NCBI RefSeq assembly: GCF_016808095.1
Contig: NC_068972.1
Location: 3,981,001 to 4,045,000 of the forward strand
From: Vigna angularis
Taxonomy: Eukaryota > Streptophyta > Magnoliopsida > Fabales > Fabaceae
Length of the DNA stretch: 64,000 bases
Direction: 5' to 3'
The position numbers were made by a program, and so were the translations under genes. Every line of letters begins with the position of its first letter. Position 1 is the first letter of the stretch. Of the stretch, positions 49,422-60,796 are shown piece by piece. The notes beneath the pieces are model-generated. The model was not told the origin of the DNA, ran no database searches, and was given only the letters and a program-made list of their open reading frames with translations.

Positions 49422-50371
49422 AATACACTAATCTCCTAAATAAATAAATACCAAAGAAAGCATAACCCAAAGCATTTAGTCCTCTTGTTTTTTCCTTGTT
49501 TGGTTATAAATGCATGTTATTTATCAGTTCTGTAAAATAAAATAAAATATCAGAGAAGAAAAGAAAAGACAAAAAAAACTAGTGAAAAAGTAAAAAATAA
49601 GTGAAAAGTTATTTTGGTTATTGCTATTAATATATATTTTATTATTATTTATCATTATTACAAAAAAAAAAACAGTGCAGCATTTCATTTTAATAACATA
49701 ATTGCTAGTACACACGAACAAAAAATTACTAGAATCAACCATAAAATTATCCTTCACAACATAATGCATTTATGTTTGAACAAGTTAATTTATTTTGGTG
49801 ATACATGCCTCATTATGGTATAGAAGTTATGGAGCAAGGTCGAAAGCTTGGGCGCAATTAAAAATTTAAAGTTCATATAATGTATATATAACTTTATAAA
49901 ATAAGATAAAACTAAATTTTCCAAAAAATATAACAAAAATATATCTATACAGAAGCCAAACTAAATATCATTTATAAAGATTCAATATTACAAATATTAT
50001 TAATCACTTATCATGAAGAACTTTCATAAATTTTGCAACAAAGATTCAAAATTACTAATGTTAATAATCATATAATTCATAGGATGTCGAGTCCGACATA
50101 AATACGATGAAAAAACAATAACTTTACGTATAATGAATTTCAGTGAAGTTTTGTCTAACAGTTTTTGTGTCCGTGTCTCAGCTTCTGAAACACGCACATT
50201 TTAAGGCAAGAACCAAAGAACAAATTTGGAACATGTAAAGACACTTTTGTTATATATAAGCAAAGGGTGCATTCTCTTCACACCTGCAAATCGCAATGCT
50301 AGAGTAGGCCATAGGCCATAACCGTAAAAGGCATTTGGAGCACTCTCATCGTGTTTCTAATCAGAGACAGA
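49422..50371. other. Intergenic DNA upstream of the second NAT gene
   Basis: AT-rich with no recognisable gene. The last 120 bp (from about 50,255, 'tatatataagcaaagggtgc') hold a possible TATA box and leader for the NAT gene. Confidence 0.5.
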
Positions 50372-53300
50372 ATGAACAATAACAAACAAGAAAACGAGAG
50401 ACAAGCAATGGAAGAAGAAGACATGGACGAAATTATCGGTGTTGCTTACTGTGTTGCAAGATTTCCCTCATGGCGTATATGCTACTACCATACTTTCTTT
50501 TCTGCTTAAACTTAATTATTAACACTTCACAGTCATACATTTCTTTATTGCTTTGGTTTGGTTGCAGCTGAAGGGATTTTTCTTGGGTTTCTGCATTGCG
50601 TGGTTGAGGTTGGGACCATTGCCATGGCTTCCCGCATCCTTGTCCCTTTGATGGATGGTGGCAATGTAATAAAGCTTTCTGAAGTTTTCCTAATGCCATT
50701 TTTATTTATACATGATACATGTGTTTCTTTAGCAATCTTTCTGTTTCGCTCGAATTTCTTCTTGTTTTGAAATAAAACAGGAGGAGAAGGCTGAAATGAT
50801 AGAGACTCTACTTTTCGTTGCGGCGATTAACACACTGCTGCAAACGTTGTTTGGAACACGTCTTCCTGTTGTCATTGGAACATCCTACACTTTCCTAGTT
50901 CCTGCTGTGTCCATTGCTGTTTCCAAGAGGATGAGTGTGTTTGAAGATCCGCATCAGGTTAATCAGTGTGTCTGCACTGTTGTATTGTAGCCCTATCTAA
51001 TCACTATTTGGTGAATTGGTGAAATGGTTAATGGTTATATATTATGTTTCATTTTCTTGGTTGGATCTTTTTAGAGGTTTATGCATTCGATGAGAGCCAT
51101 TCAAGGGGCACTTATTGTTGCATCGTGTTTTCAAATGAGTGTTGGGTTTTTAGGATTTTGGAGGATTTTCGCCAGGTAATATACATGTTTCGAGTTTAGA
51201 ATCTATTTTAATTTTTTGTTCAGTATAATTTGCGTCTTTCATTAAATCTTTATATTTTAGAATAGAAGAATCACTAATATTTAGTACCGATGTTGCAGGT
51301 GTCTGAGCCCGCTTAGTGTGGTTCCTCTTGTCAGTCTCACTGGCCTTGGACTCTCCTTATCAATATTTCCAACAGTATTGCTCTTTTCTTATGCGCATAA
51401 TTAGTTGTTGAACGAACATAATCGCTGGTTGTCCTTTGATTCTTGTAGATACTACATTGTCCTGAGATTGCTCTGCCAGCATTATTCATTCTCGTCTTGT
51501 TCCAGGTATAATTTTACAAATTCATTTTAGTTTATTTTTTCTGAAATATTTCTATGGCAACAAGATAGTGATTAGTGAAACAATAATATAGGTTAACAGC
51601 ACGTTAATATAATCTTTACCTTTTAGTATTTTTATCTAAAAAAATATCTAAAATGGTTTTTTTCTCATAGATAGTACAATTTTATTTTAAGGTTATCGAA
51701 ATGGATAAATTTTTAAAAGATAATACAGATAAATAAGTTAAAGGCTTGAGAACATAACTTCAAAAGGAAGAAATAATAATCCAATGTGATTTTACTTTCA
51801 ATATTTCATTTAAAAATTGGTGGAGAAATCATATATGAACATATGATTTTATTTTTTTATATATTTTATAAACTGAAGTATAATTTTAAATATATTTTAT
51901 AGCCGAGGTCAGGGATACTTGCACGTACAAGCAATTGAAAATAATTAAGTAAAAGAGAAAGTCACTGGAAAGATCGTGCTTCACCAATTGATTTGGCTGA
52001 CTGTTCAATAAAATTATCCACAAAAATCAACATTTAAAACTGACATTTGTACTTTTGCTAATTAATTGGCCTTGCAGTACATTGCTCAAAGGATGAAATC
52101 AAAAGGAGTTAATCGATTTGCAATCATAGTTTCAATTGTAATTTCATGGGCATTGGCTGAATTTCTTTCTGCAATTGGTGCATGCAAAGAAAGATCGGTT
52201 GAAACTCAAATGACTTGTTTTACAAGTCGATCTGCGTTAATTACTGCTGCTCCCTGGTAAGTCTTAAGTAGCTTGTTTGTGTTATTAAGACTCGTGCAGT
52301 ATTTTCAGATCCATATTTTTGTGTTTGTGACATGATAGATGATAATGGTAACATCAAAGGCTTTAAAATATTAAACTAGTTTTTTCAATTTTGTACTTGG
52401 AGCTGCATGTGTTCCTAGCACCTCTTACAAAAATACAAACACACGGATGCCTGATCATTTTTCTGATGGTTTCATGTGAATGGTTATCTAAAGCTCTATT
52501 CTTCAATTAGACTTCATTCCATTTGTGCAGGATAAGAGTTCCACGTCCGTTTAAATGGGGACGCCCTTCTTTTAATGCTGGTGATATTTTTGCTATGGTT
52601 TCTGCTTCTCTTGTTGCAACTGTAGAGGTTTGCTTCTTTTTTTAATGTAAAACTACTTGTGAGGATGGTTTTTATATTATTGAATAAAACAACCACAATC
52701 ACAAAGTCTAATGCTAGCAATATTTTGCACATGACAACGTGTACCTAGATCAGTACGACTTGTTGAACAACACATTTAATTTGCGAAATTTTCGTGAAAT
52801 TGCCTTGCCCCTGTCTTTTTGACATTATCTTGTAATTTGACAGCTCCTAATTATAAGGGGTATTATTGAAGCTCTTTTTTATTTGGAGGTATTTGATATA
52901 AGTTTTGCCCTTTTCATTATTTGAGGACAGTCAACAGGGACATTCATTGCAGCATCAAGATTAGGTAAAGCATCCCCTATTCCACCATCTGTGCTTGGTC
53001 GTGGTGTTGGCTGGCTGGTAATGTCTGATTCTTTGACATTACATTTGCACGTCTTCTAAAAAGTTAGACTTATTCATCGAAGTTCAATGATTTCAGGGCA
53101 TAGCTACTCTCTTAAATGGATTTTTTGGCACTGGAACTGGATCCACTGCATCAGTGTACATTATGCTTACCTTTAAAAATCATCTAACTAACTACTATTC
53201 TTAGGCTAACTATTTGAGTTTTCCTGGTTCTAAGCATAAAACGAGTTTCTAATATTTTATCACTCAATGTTAATAGTCTGTGAATTTGTTTTATGATGAG

Positions 53301-54787
53301 ATTAAGATGTTATCGTCTAAGAAAATCTTGGAGGTTATAAGGAATACCTGACTTACACTACCTAGAGGTTATCTTGTCAACCACTGGTTAACGCAGGACA
53401 TTTCTGTCTGAAAATGATGCTAAAGATTTTGCCTATTGTCCAAATATATGAATAATATGGTTGTCCATTTGTCTTCTATTAAACGTCTGAACTTGGGAAA
53501 AAATTCTCTTACTATTATTACCTTAAAGAAAATTATCTAACCATCTTGCCTTTTATTTCCTGCATCAAGTGCAAATGCAGGACTCTTGGGTTTAACACGA
53601 GTAGGAAGTCGCAGAGTCATACAAATATCAGCTGGATTCATGCTTTTCTTCTCTATATTAGGTGTTGCAACGACTTATTCCAATTTCTGAACACTTGGAC
53701 ATATTGATAAAACCAAATGTGTCATATTGTATTTTTGCATTGGACAAATCGTTCCTTCCTAAGGTTTTATTTGGATATATTTCATTCCATTTCATTTCAA
53801 ACAGTACAAGCATCGACAACTATTATCATTTCATTCCATTACTCTCTGTTTCATCCCTTTTCATCAATTCAAGAATGGTCTAAGTGATCAAAAAGTCAAA
53901 CTTATCAAGTTTTTCATGTAATTTTTTCCGCCTACTGTCTTCTACTTAACCATTCGGGATTGTGCTTTTGTGTCAGGAAAATTTGGAGCATTTCTTGCAT
54001 CAGTGCCTTTGCCTATTGTAGCAGCTATTTACTGCATTCTCTTTGCCTTCGTAGGTACGTGTGTGATTTGTGTTATATGGTCGGATGATACATGGAAGAG
54101 AATGCAAAGTCAATTAGGGAAACTAATTCTACAATCTTAATGTGTGTGTTTTTGCACTTTAGGAGAACTACAAGTTAAATAAAAGCAAATAAGTGTCTGA
54201 CTACTGACTGCCATGAAACTTACGTAAAATGTATTTCCATTGGATCATACTAGTTTTATGCTTTTTTTTCCTGAGTTACTTCTATATTTGATTGTGATGT
54301 TTCTTCGATGACGAGCAGCATCCGCTGGCCTTGGTTTTCTTCAATTCTGCAATCTTAACAGTTATAGATCAATGTTCATCCTTGGACTTTCTCTCTGCAT
54401 CGGTTTATCCGTTCCACAGTATTTCAATGAGTATCTGTTGCTACCCAAACATGGTCGTCTCCATACAGGCTCCACTGGGGTTTGTAGATAGTACCTTGAT
54501 TGTGTTAATTTTTATTTAATTATAGCTACCTTTGGTTCTTATGGTAAAGTGTAACTCTCCTTTTGCAGTTCAACAACACAGTGCAAGTGCTTCTCTCATC
54601 CCCAGCAACTGTGGCAATAATAGTTGCTTACTTCTTGGATTTATTTCTGCGTCGTGGAGACGCCTCAGCTCGGCGAAACAGTGGGAGACACTGGTGGGAA
54701 AAATTCAGGAGCTTCAACCAGGATACTAGAAGTGAAGAGTTCTATTCACTTCCTTTGAACCTGAACAAAATTTTCCCCTCAATTTGA
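50372..54787 (+). CDS. NAT: Nucleobase-ascorbate transporter paralogue with altered motifs
   Basis: Fourteen exons at the same positions in the protein as the first NAT: 50,372-50,474; 50,568-50,665; 50,781-50,957; 51,075-51,175; 51,299-51,374; 51,449-51,505; 52,078-52,256; 52,531-52,627; 52,931-53,017; 53,097-53,155; 53,570-53,661; 53,978-54,055; 54,319-54,479; 54,569-54,787. All splice sites are GT-AG and the frame is open through 527 residues. It keeps the TM8 glutamate (E296) and the C-terminal RSEEFYSLPLNLNKIFPS. It departs from the family in three places: the N-terminal KDQLP segment is replaced by an acidic stretch (MEEEDMDEIIG); the QH motif reads LH (GFLHCVV, L43-H44); and the signature reads ANAGLLGLTR, with A346 in place of the usual Q, E or P. 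Exon 6 is one codon shorter. The start at 50,372 is the first in-frame ATG; 50,408 is an alternative. The open frame argues for a functional protein whose substrate may differ or which may not transport. Confidence 0.93.
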
Positions 54788-55236
54788 GTGCACTTCCACC
54801 TCAAAATGAACAAGAGGAAATCTATATTTCTCAGGACAATCTTTCTATGTATAAATATAGTACAACATATCATCGTATCTCAAACTGAAGTAGTGTGAAT
54901 AAGAAAGATTTAGAACAAAAGAGTTGCGGTTTATGGCAATACTAACTTGCATGCATGTTTTTGTCTTACAAGTCTACTTATTTGACTCTGCTGAGATATT
55001 TTAACCGGGCCTTATGTTTTACCAGGCACCCCTGCTTGGGCTGTGAGGGTGTGAATGTAAGTGGCTTTTGGGATTGAAGCTTGAAATTGAGTCCAAACTC
55101 AAAGTGGAAAACACATGAAAACGATAATGATGTATGAAATCAAAGGACTAAATGGGAACGTGCAAATTGAATTTTTGAAATCTGTGTTGTGGAATTGAAC
55201 ATGGAATTTATGGCTTTCTTGTAGGCTCACCTAGGC

Positions 55237-55290
55237 ATGGCTAAGACTGAGTGGGTCCATATGGCAGCCCTTGTCCTACGGTAATCAGCT
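55237..55290 (+). pseudogene. Broken copy of the candidate small-gene exon
   Basis: It matches 43,566-43,623 codon for codon at first: MAKTEWVHMAALVLR, then TAA where the other copy has GAA. The donor GTGAG seen in the other copy is TGTTG here. It lies 450 bp after the second NAT stop; the other lies 171 bp after the first, so both were duplicated with the NAT gene. Confidence 0.45.
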
Positions 55291-57120
55291 TCCGTGTTGT
55301 CATATGGTCACATGAAAAACAACAATAATTTTGTGTCAAGCAATTGTTGGTGTGAAAAAAGTTTGATACATAGTTAATGAAAAAATTAGTTCGGTGTAGA
55401 AATATAGATATTTCTAGCTCAAAATAAATTCTCTTCCTCAAAAGGTTGTTTTTTCTTTTTAGGTAAAGAAGGAAAAACTCAACAAAACATACTCAACTTA
55501 TTATTTAATACTGTTTTCATTTAAATTATCAATACACATATTTATTACACGACATTGTTCAACTCACGCTCGCTAACAAAGGCAAAGGTTGTCTGAAGTT
55601 TTTGATTTCGCTTTGAACAACATATTTGATAGTATATATTTTTCAACACTTAGTTTCATTTAAGTGAGCTCATTTTTCGGTGTAAGCAACACCTGATGCA
55701 ATTTCGTAAACGACTATGTAAACAACATGGATGCTCACGTGTCATGCAAATTGAGTGATTCCCTTTGACTTTAACATAAGGCTTGATTTGATGTTATACA
55801 TAAACATAATCATAAGTAACATCATACATTGACAACTTCTATATTATATATAATATCTCAAAAATAATGACATTATTATTTTATTTAGAATTTATATTTA
55901 TATTTATTTTTAATTAGTTTCTTTGTCCTATTTTTTATGTGCTTTTCCGTGATATTTTTTATTGGTTCCGCTCAATTTAAATACTAGATTTTACAAGGAA
56001 CCTCAAACATTTCTTCAATAATTATTTCTTTCATATATACATGTATATAGAAGATAATAAGTCTTCACAAACATATAATCAAACTATCCATCCAACGAAG
56101 CTATTGAGATCGAGCAAAAAATTTATTTAACTCCTTCACTGTAAACAATTTTTAAGATAATAGATTAAGCCAGACTTCATAATTGTTTATATCAAATGGA
56201 TTAATAGTCTATATTTCTATCAAATCTTGAAGTATGGTGGGTTATAAGAGGTTTGTTTGAAAAAAATACTTAAGTATATTGTTTGAAGAAACAAATGTGA
56301 TAACTATGTCAGTAGAGTTGAGGTAGAAATATTCATACAGTTTGTACAGACGAAAAAAATCAACATTTTTCTTTTTATTCTTCAATTGCCATACACTTAC
56401 ACTGTTGCATGATCAAACCAAGCATTGAAAAAAATATATCAAATACATTAAATGTTACAAAAGCAACTTCATGATTCAATTATAATTTTAGTTTACTAGC
56501 AACCTAACCATCACATATCCTATAATAGCATACAAACAAAAATAATGCTAACTCCCTTTACATTGGCTCTCTTATATTCTAAGGAACTAGAAATTGAAAA
56601 GGAGGACTGAAGAACGTTCTACGAACTCCTTAGTCACTTCAAAGTTTGAAATCTTAATCGTTAAACATCCTGAAATGGAGTTCTATCTGAAAACCCCTTC
56701 TTTTTCCCAAATTCTAAGTGATACATGAGTTTACAGAGAATAAAAATGAAAATTAGAGGAGAAAAGAAAGAAGAAGAGAAGCTTACCCAAAGTAAAACTT
56801 TCAAGATGGACGTTAATCTTTTTCTTTTATCAGCAAAAAGGGAAGGAAAATTTAGATTTTCTTTTTCTCTCAATCTCGAAGAGGACGAGAAATGAAAAGT
56901 GAACAAAAAAGTTGTTTTTTATTGAAATAGAAATTCAGTTTCAAATCTCTAGTTCCACCCATAAGTTTGCTAAGTTCACTCCTCTTTCTCTCTAGTGCAC
57001 ATGTAAAACTCAAAGAACAACTTTAAGCACCATTAAAAGTTATATTTTCACTCCTCGACTTAAACATTATTATCACAATTCACTTAAATCTAAAACAAAC
57101 TCATTCATCACACACGTGTT

Positions 57121-57420
57121 AAATACGGTTAGGAATTAAAGCATGAGTCTAAGTCTCACATTAGATAAAAATGATAAAGTATAACATTGTATAAAAGTAA
57201 AAGACTTATTAATTCATTGTCTTAAGGTTTTGGGTACAGACTGATATTAATCTTTTATATGGTTTCACTCATATCTCATTGGTATTGTGTCTCATCTCAT
57301 TGGTGAATCTCATCCTCGATAGACCCAACAGTGGTATCAGAAACCGATGGTAGATTGTTGGGAATCTAATACTTTGTCCAAAGAGTGTCTCAATCTTAGA
57401 TTTGAAGATGATAACCTTTT
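57121..57420 (+). mobile_element. LTR-retrotransposon remnant with a tRNA-Met-like primer site
   Basis: Text near 57,330 ('aacagtggtatcagaaaccg') resembles the TGGTATCAGAGCC primer binding site that follows the 5' LTR in many plant retrotransposons, with one or two changes. It is preceded by LTR-like text ('tctaagtctcacattagata', 'gacttattaattcattgtct'). No LTR start, partner LTR or coding domain seen. Confidence 0.5.
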
Positions 57421-59142
57421 ATTACTTTCTTTTAATTCTTTAGAAAGTTTAATTGCAATAAGACCATTATATAGTTATGTATAATAAAATATTTAATTTC
57501 AAAAAGATCTATTTGTGGAAATTTTCATCATTTATTCAACTAGATAAATAATAAATGAGATAATATATTATTATATATACATATATAACACTATAAATGA
57601 TGACAATGTAAAATTCCCGGTATGCAGGTGCACAAGAAAAAGTGTGACGCAAATTAAGAATATTTTAGTCTGATGACTTATTTAGACTAATCATGCACAA
57701 CTTGCAGTCAGTATAGACCAATAACAAGTTGAGCCACAATTCTTAAAATCTACTAACGCAAACCCAACACATTATATGTGTTTTTTTTATCAATTTGCTG
57801 ATTCATATTATCTTTCCATCCATCCAAAAATAATTATCATATTCGCATTGGGTTTTTGGTCCAGTTCCAAACTATTTTTATTTTCAAAAGATTATACTTA
57901 AAAATAAAAATTATAAAATTACAAATACTACTTATTTTAAAACTTAAAATTATAGAATTTATTATTTATACCAATCGAGTTGAATAAAAAAAGTTATTAC
58001 TAATATTTTACAAAGGAAGAAAATTACATCTAAGAGTCGCAAATCAGCGTGCAAATTCACTTACCAATTGTTATGCAAGACAAATTAACCCGCATATGTT
58101 ACGTGAGACACGAGATGATGAACCCGCATTATGATTCCTATATAACAATAACATAAATAATCAAAATAAGCACTAAAATATGATATAATAGGAGTGTTTT
58201 ATCGGTTAAAAAAACGTTATTTGGGTTGCTGTTGATATGTAAATGAAAGTTAAAATTTGCATTGTAGAATTTATCTGATCTCCCCCCTCTGGTTAGATTA
58301 TTTTTACGCTCTCGTCTCCTCGATCTATCAGCCCATCATGTGGCGTAACAAACGAAAATTTAAGTAATTATTGTGAACCTCATCACTTGTTTGGTTTAGC
58401 ATTCCAATGTTTAAATCATCTTTCTACCCATTCCGTTTCTCCATGCATTCTATCAATAAGGAAAACTGCAAGAGTGTCAAAAATGGTGGTAAGGCAAACA
58501 GACACTCCTAAAACTATTCACGCAACGTCAATCACATTTAAATATAAATGTCAAGTGATTTTACAAAGAACATGAAAGATAATGTATTATTAGACTTTTT
58601 ATCTAAGGAAATTATTTTTAAACGTGGTGTTGGATGAAATGTATGCATGGTCACACATTACATCACTGAATAGGAAAACACGGATTATTCGTCATATGTA
58701 GCAATGTTTGTAAAAATGTGGTGTAAAGGAGGTGAAATAACCTTCTTAATCAGTGTATGTTGTTGTATAATAAATTACTAATAATGATAAATAGAGGTTA
58801 AAAGATAAAAGAAAGATTTTGTATTATGATAATAAAAAGAGTTGTGAAAAAGTAATGCTGGGGATGAATAAACAGTGAGTAGCGACAGATAAATCACCAC
58901 CCCCACCGCATATGTCACTGCCATTAACCCATTAACACTCTCTCTCCTCTGTCATGTCTATGCTTGACAACTCCTCGTTTCTGCAATACAAAAAAAATTA
59001 AACCACAAACAAATAAGAAACTGTTTCGCACTCTCTCTGCAACTTCACACGCACAGACCAAAAAGAGAGAGAGGAGCAACCAAACAAACAGACAAAAAAG
59101 AAAACTTCGGACACAAAGAAAGAGAAACCCAACCACTTCAAC

Positions 59143-59163
59143 ATGTCAAACACAAATCCATAA
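59143..59163 (+). promoter_or_regulatory. Upstream ORF 1 in the cyclin leader
   Basis: ATG followed by five codons and TAA, 47 bp before the cyclin ATG. Because it is short and ends well before the next ATG, ribosomes could reinitiate. It counts only if transcription starts upstream of it, which is not established here. Confidence 0.4.
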
Positions 59164-59173
59164 AAACCCAGCC

Positions 59174-59248
59174 ATGACCCAACACCATTGCCTCCTCACC
59201 CAACGCCGTAATGTCTCACTCGCCGGACTCTCCCTCCGCCGCTGCTAA
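59174..59248 (+). promoter_or_regulatory. Upstream ORF 2, overlapping the cyclin start
   Basis: An ATG at 59,174 opens 24 codons in a frame different from the cyclin and stops at 59,248, 38 bp past the cyclin ATG at 59,211. Its start context (gccATGa) is good. Translation of it would bypass the cyclin ATG, so it could hold cyclin synthesis low. Inference from sequence only. Confidence 0.45.
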
Positions 59249-60796
59249 CTTCCTCTGCCGCGAACACGCCAGCGACTTTACCTCCGACCACCATCCCCCG
59301 CCGACCCCTCCCTTTCCGGATTCCGATGACTCGCCCATCGCCGGCCTCCTCGACGCCGAGGTCCACCACATACCGGAGAAAGACTACCTCCGCCGCTGCC
59401 GCGACCGCTCCATCGACCTCACCGCGCGCCTCGACGCCGTCAACTGGATCTTAAAGGTACGTACGCCATGCACTCGGTCGGGCGAGCACGCACACACGCA
59501 GGCTGAAGCACTCTAGTTTAGATGCATGAACGAGTGATTTGTTTTTGGCAATGCAGGTTCACGCATTCTACAAGTTTTCTCCGGTGACGGCGTTTCTCTC
59601 CGTCAACTATTTGGACCGTTTCCTCTCTCTGTGTTCTCTTCCCGTAATGCACTTTTCTTCTTTAACTTTTTCTCCCGAAATTGTCAAGCTTTTTAGGCGT
59701 AAAGTCAGACATTGTTGTTGTTTATTATTTTATAATTTTTTATTTTAATTTACTTTCATTTTTGTGGCAGCAATCGAGTGGGTGGCCGTTTCAGCTGCTA
59801 TCAGTGGCATGCCTGTCTCTGGCAGCAAAAATGGAAGAGTCTCATGTCCCGTTCTTACTGGACCTGCAACTGTTCGAACCCAAATTCGTGTTTGCTCCCA
59901 AAACGATTCAAAGAATGGAGCTTTGGGTCATGTCCAATCTCAAATGGAGACTTCGCTCCGTCACGCCCTACGATTATCTTAACCATTTCATCACCAAGCT
60001 CCCTTCCTCCTCTTCCTCCGAATCCACAACGCACTGTTTCTCCACCGCCTCCAATCTCATCCTCAGCACCACCCGTGGTAACTTTCTGGTAGTCCAAACC
60101 ACTCCCGTTTTTCAGAAATGCGTTATTCTCACGTTGTTTCTGTTGTGCAGTGATTAACTTCTTGGAATTCGCGCCCTCCACAGTGGCAGCCGCCGCCGTG
60201 CTCTGCTCGGTTGGCCGTGACATTGCTTCCACCAATGGCCCATTGCCGCCGAGTTTTCACAATAGAGTAAAAGAGGTAATGTTGCATTAAATTTTATTTT
60301 TATTCCTTTTAAAATACAAAATATAAAAGTGGATGATAAGTGAAGTGAAGTCTAAGTAAATTAAATTGTTTTAACTATTATTACTATTAGAATTAGAAAA
60401 ATTGGAAGATTAAAGGAGCGTGGAAAGGTTTGTCCGTGTTACAGTGTTTGGTGATGATAAGTTGTTTTTGCTGTTCGGGGGTTGTTTGTTTGTTTATTAT
60501 TATTATTTACACAATGAATCTTTGTTCTTCGGGGACAGGAAATGGTGAGATGCTGTCACCAACTAATGGAGGAGTACGTGGTCGACACGTGTTACGCATC
60601 CAGCTCCACCATCAAAGAGAGAGTAGCCGAGCCGCCGCCATCCAGTCCCGTCGGCGTGCTCGACGCCGCCACCTGTGCCAGCTGCGACACACCTTCGGAG
60701 AGAATTTTCTTAAGCTTGACAGAGGAACAACGGCGAGAAGCCGAGCCACCAAATAAACGGCTCCGATTCTCTGCTCCAGATACACCGCAGCATTAG
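59211..60796 (+). CDS. CYCD: D-type cyclin
   Basis: Five exons: 59,211-59,456; 59,557-59,643; 59,771-60,077; 60,151-60,275; 60,539-60,796; GT-AG introns; 340 residues. The cyclin box starts about residue 55 with DYLRRCRDRSIDLTARLDAV and includes NYLDRFLSL and LLSVACLSLAAKMEES (K131 and E133-E134 in the CDK-contact region). The C-terminal cyclin fold follows (residues about 175-265: INFLEFAPSTVAAAAVLC). The tail is Pro/Ser/Glu-rich and ends NKRLRFSAPDTPQH, with KRLRF as a likely basic signal. D cyclins activate CDKA to phosphorylate the retinoblastoma protein at G1/S. The Rb-binding LxCxE motif near the N terminus appears as FLCRE (14-18), with F for L. The text RSVTPYDYL and KTIQRMELWV is nearest to CYCD1/D2/D4 members, but the subgroup is not settled. 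Exon 1 is very GC-rich. Start chosen as the first ATG in frame. Confidence 0.93.

Larger units (their letters stand above)
54788..59142. other. Intergenic DNA between the second NAT and the cyclin gene
   Basis: Contains the broken block at 55,237-55,290 and LTR-like text near 57,120-57,420. Otherwise AT-rich with no gene recognised; short frames such as 56,661-56,906 minus and 58,387-58,575 plus show no domain. 58,900-59,140 is the likely cyclin promoter and leader, with purine-rich 'aaaaagagagagaggagcaa'. Confidence 0.5.

Noticed and set aside
56661..56906. 81-codon minus-strand frame with a possible donor
   Set aside because: No recognisable domain, no partner exon and low-complexity Ser/Phe-rich sequence; not enough to call a gene.
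59855..60235. 126-codon minus-strand frame
   Set aside because: Antisense to exons 3-4 of the cyclin gene, crossing an intron; a shadow of GC-rich coding sequence.
60430..60756. 108-codon plus-strand frame
   Set aside because: An alternative frame of cyclin exon 5 with intron sequence in front.
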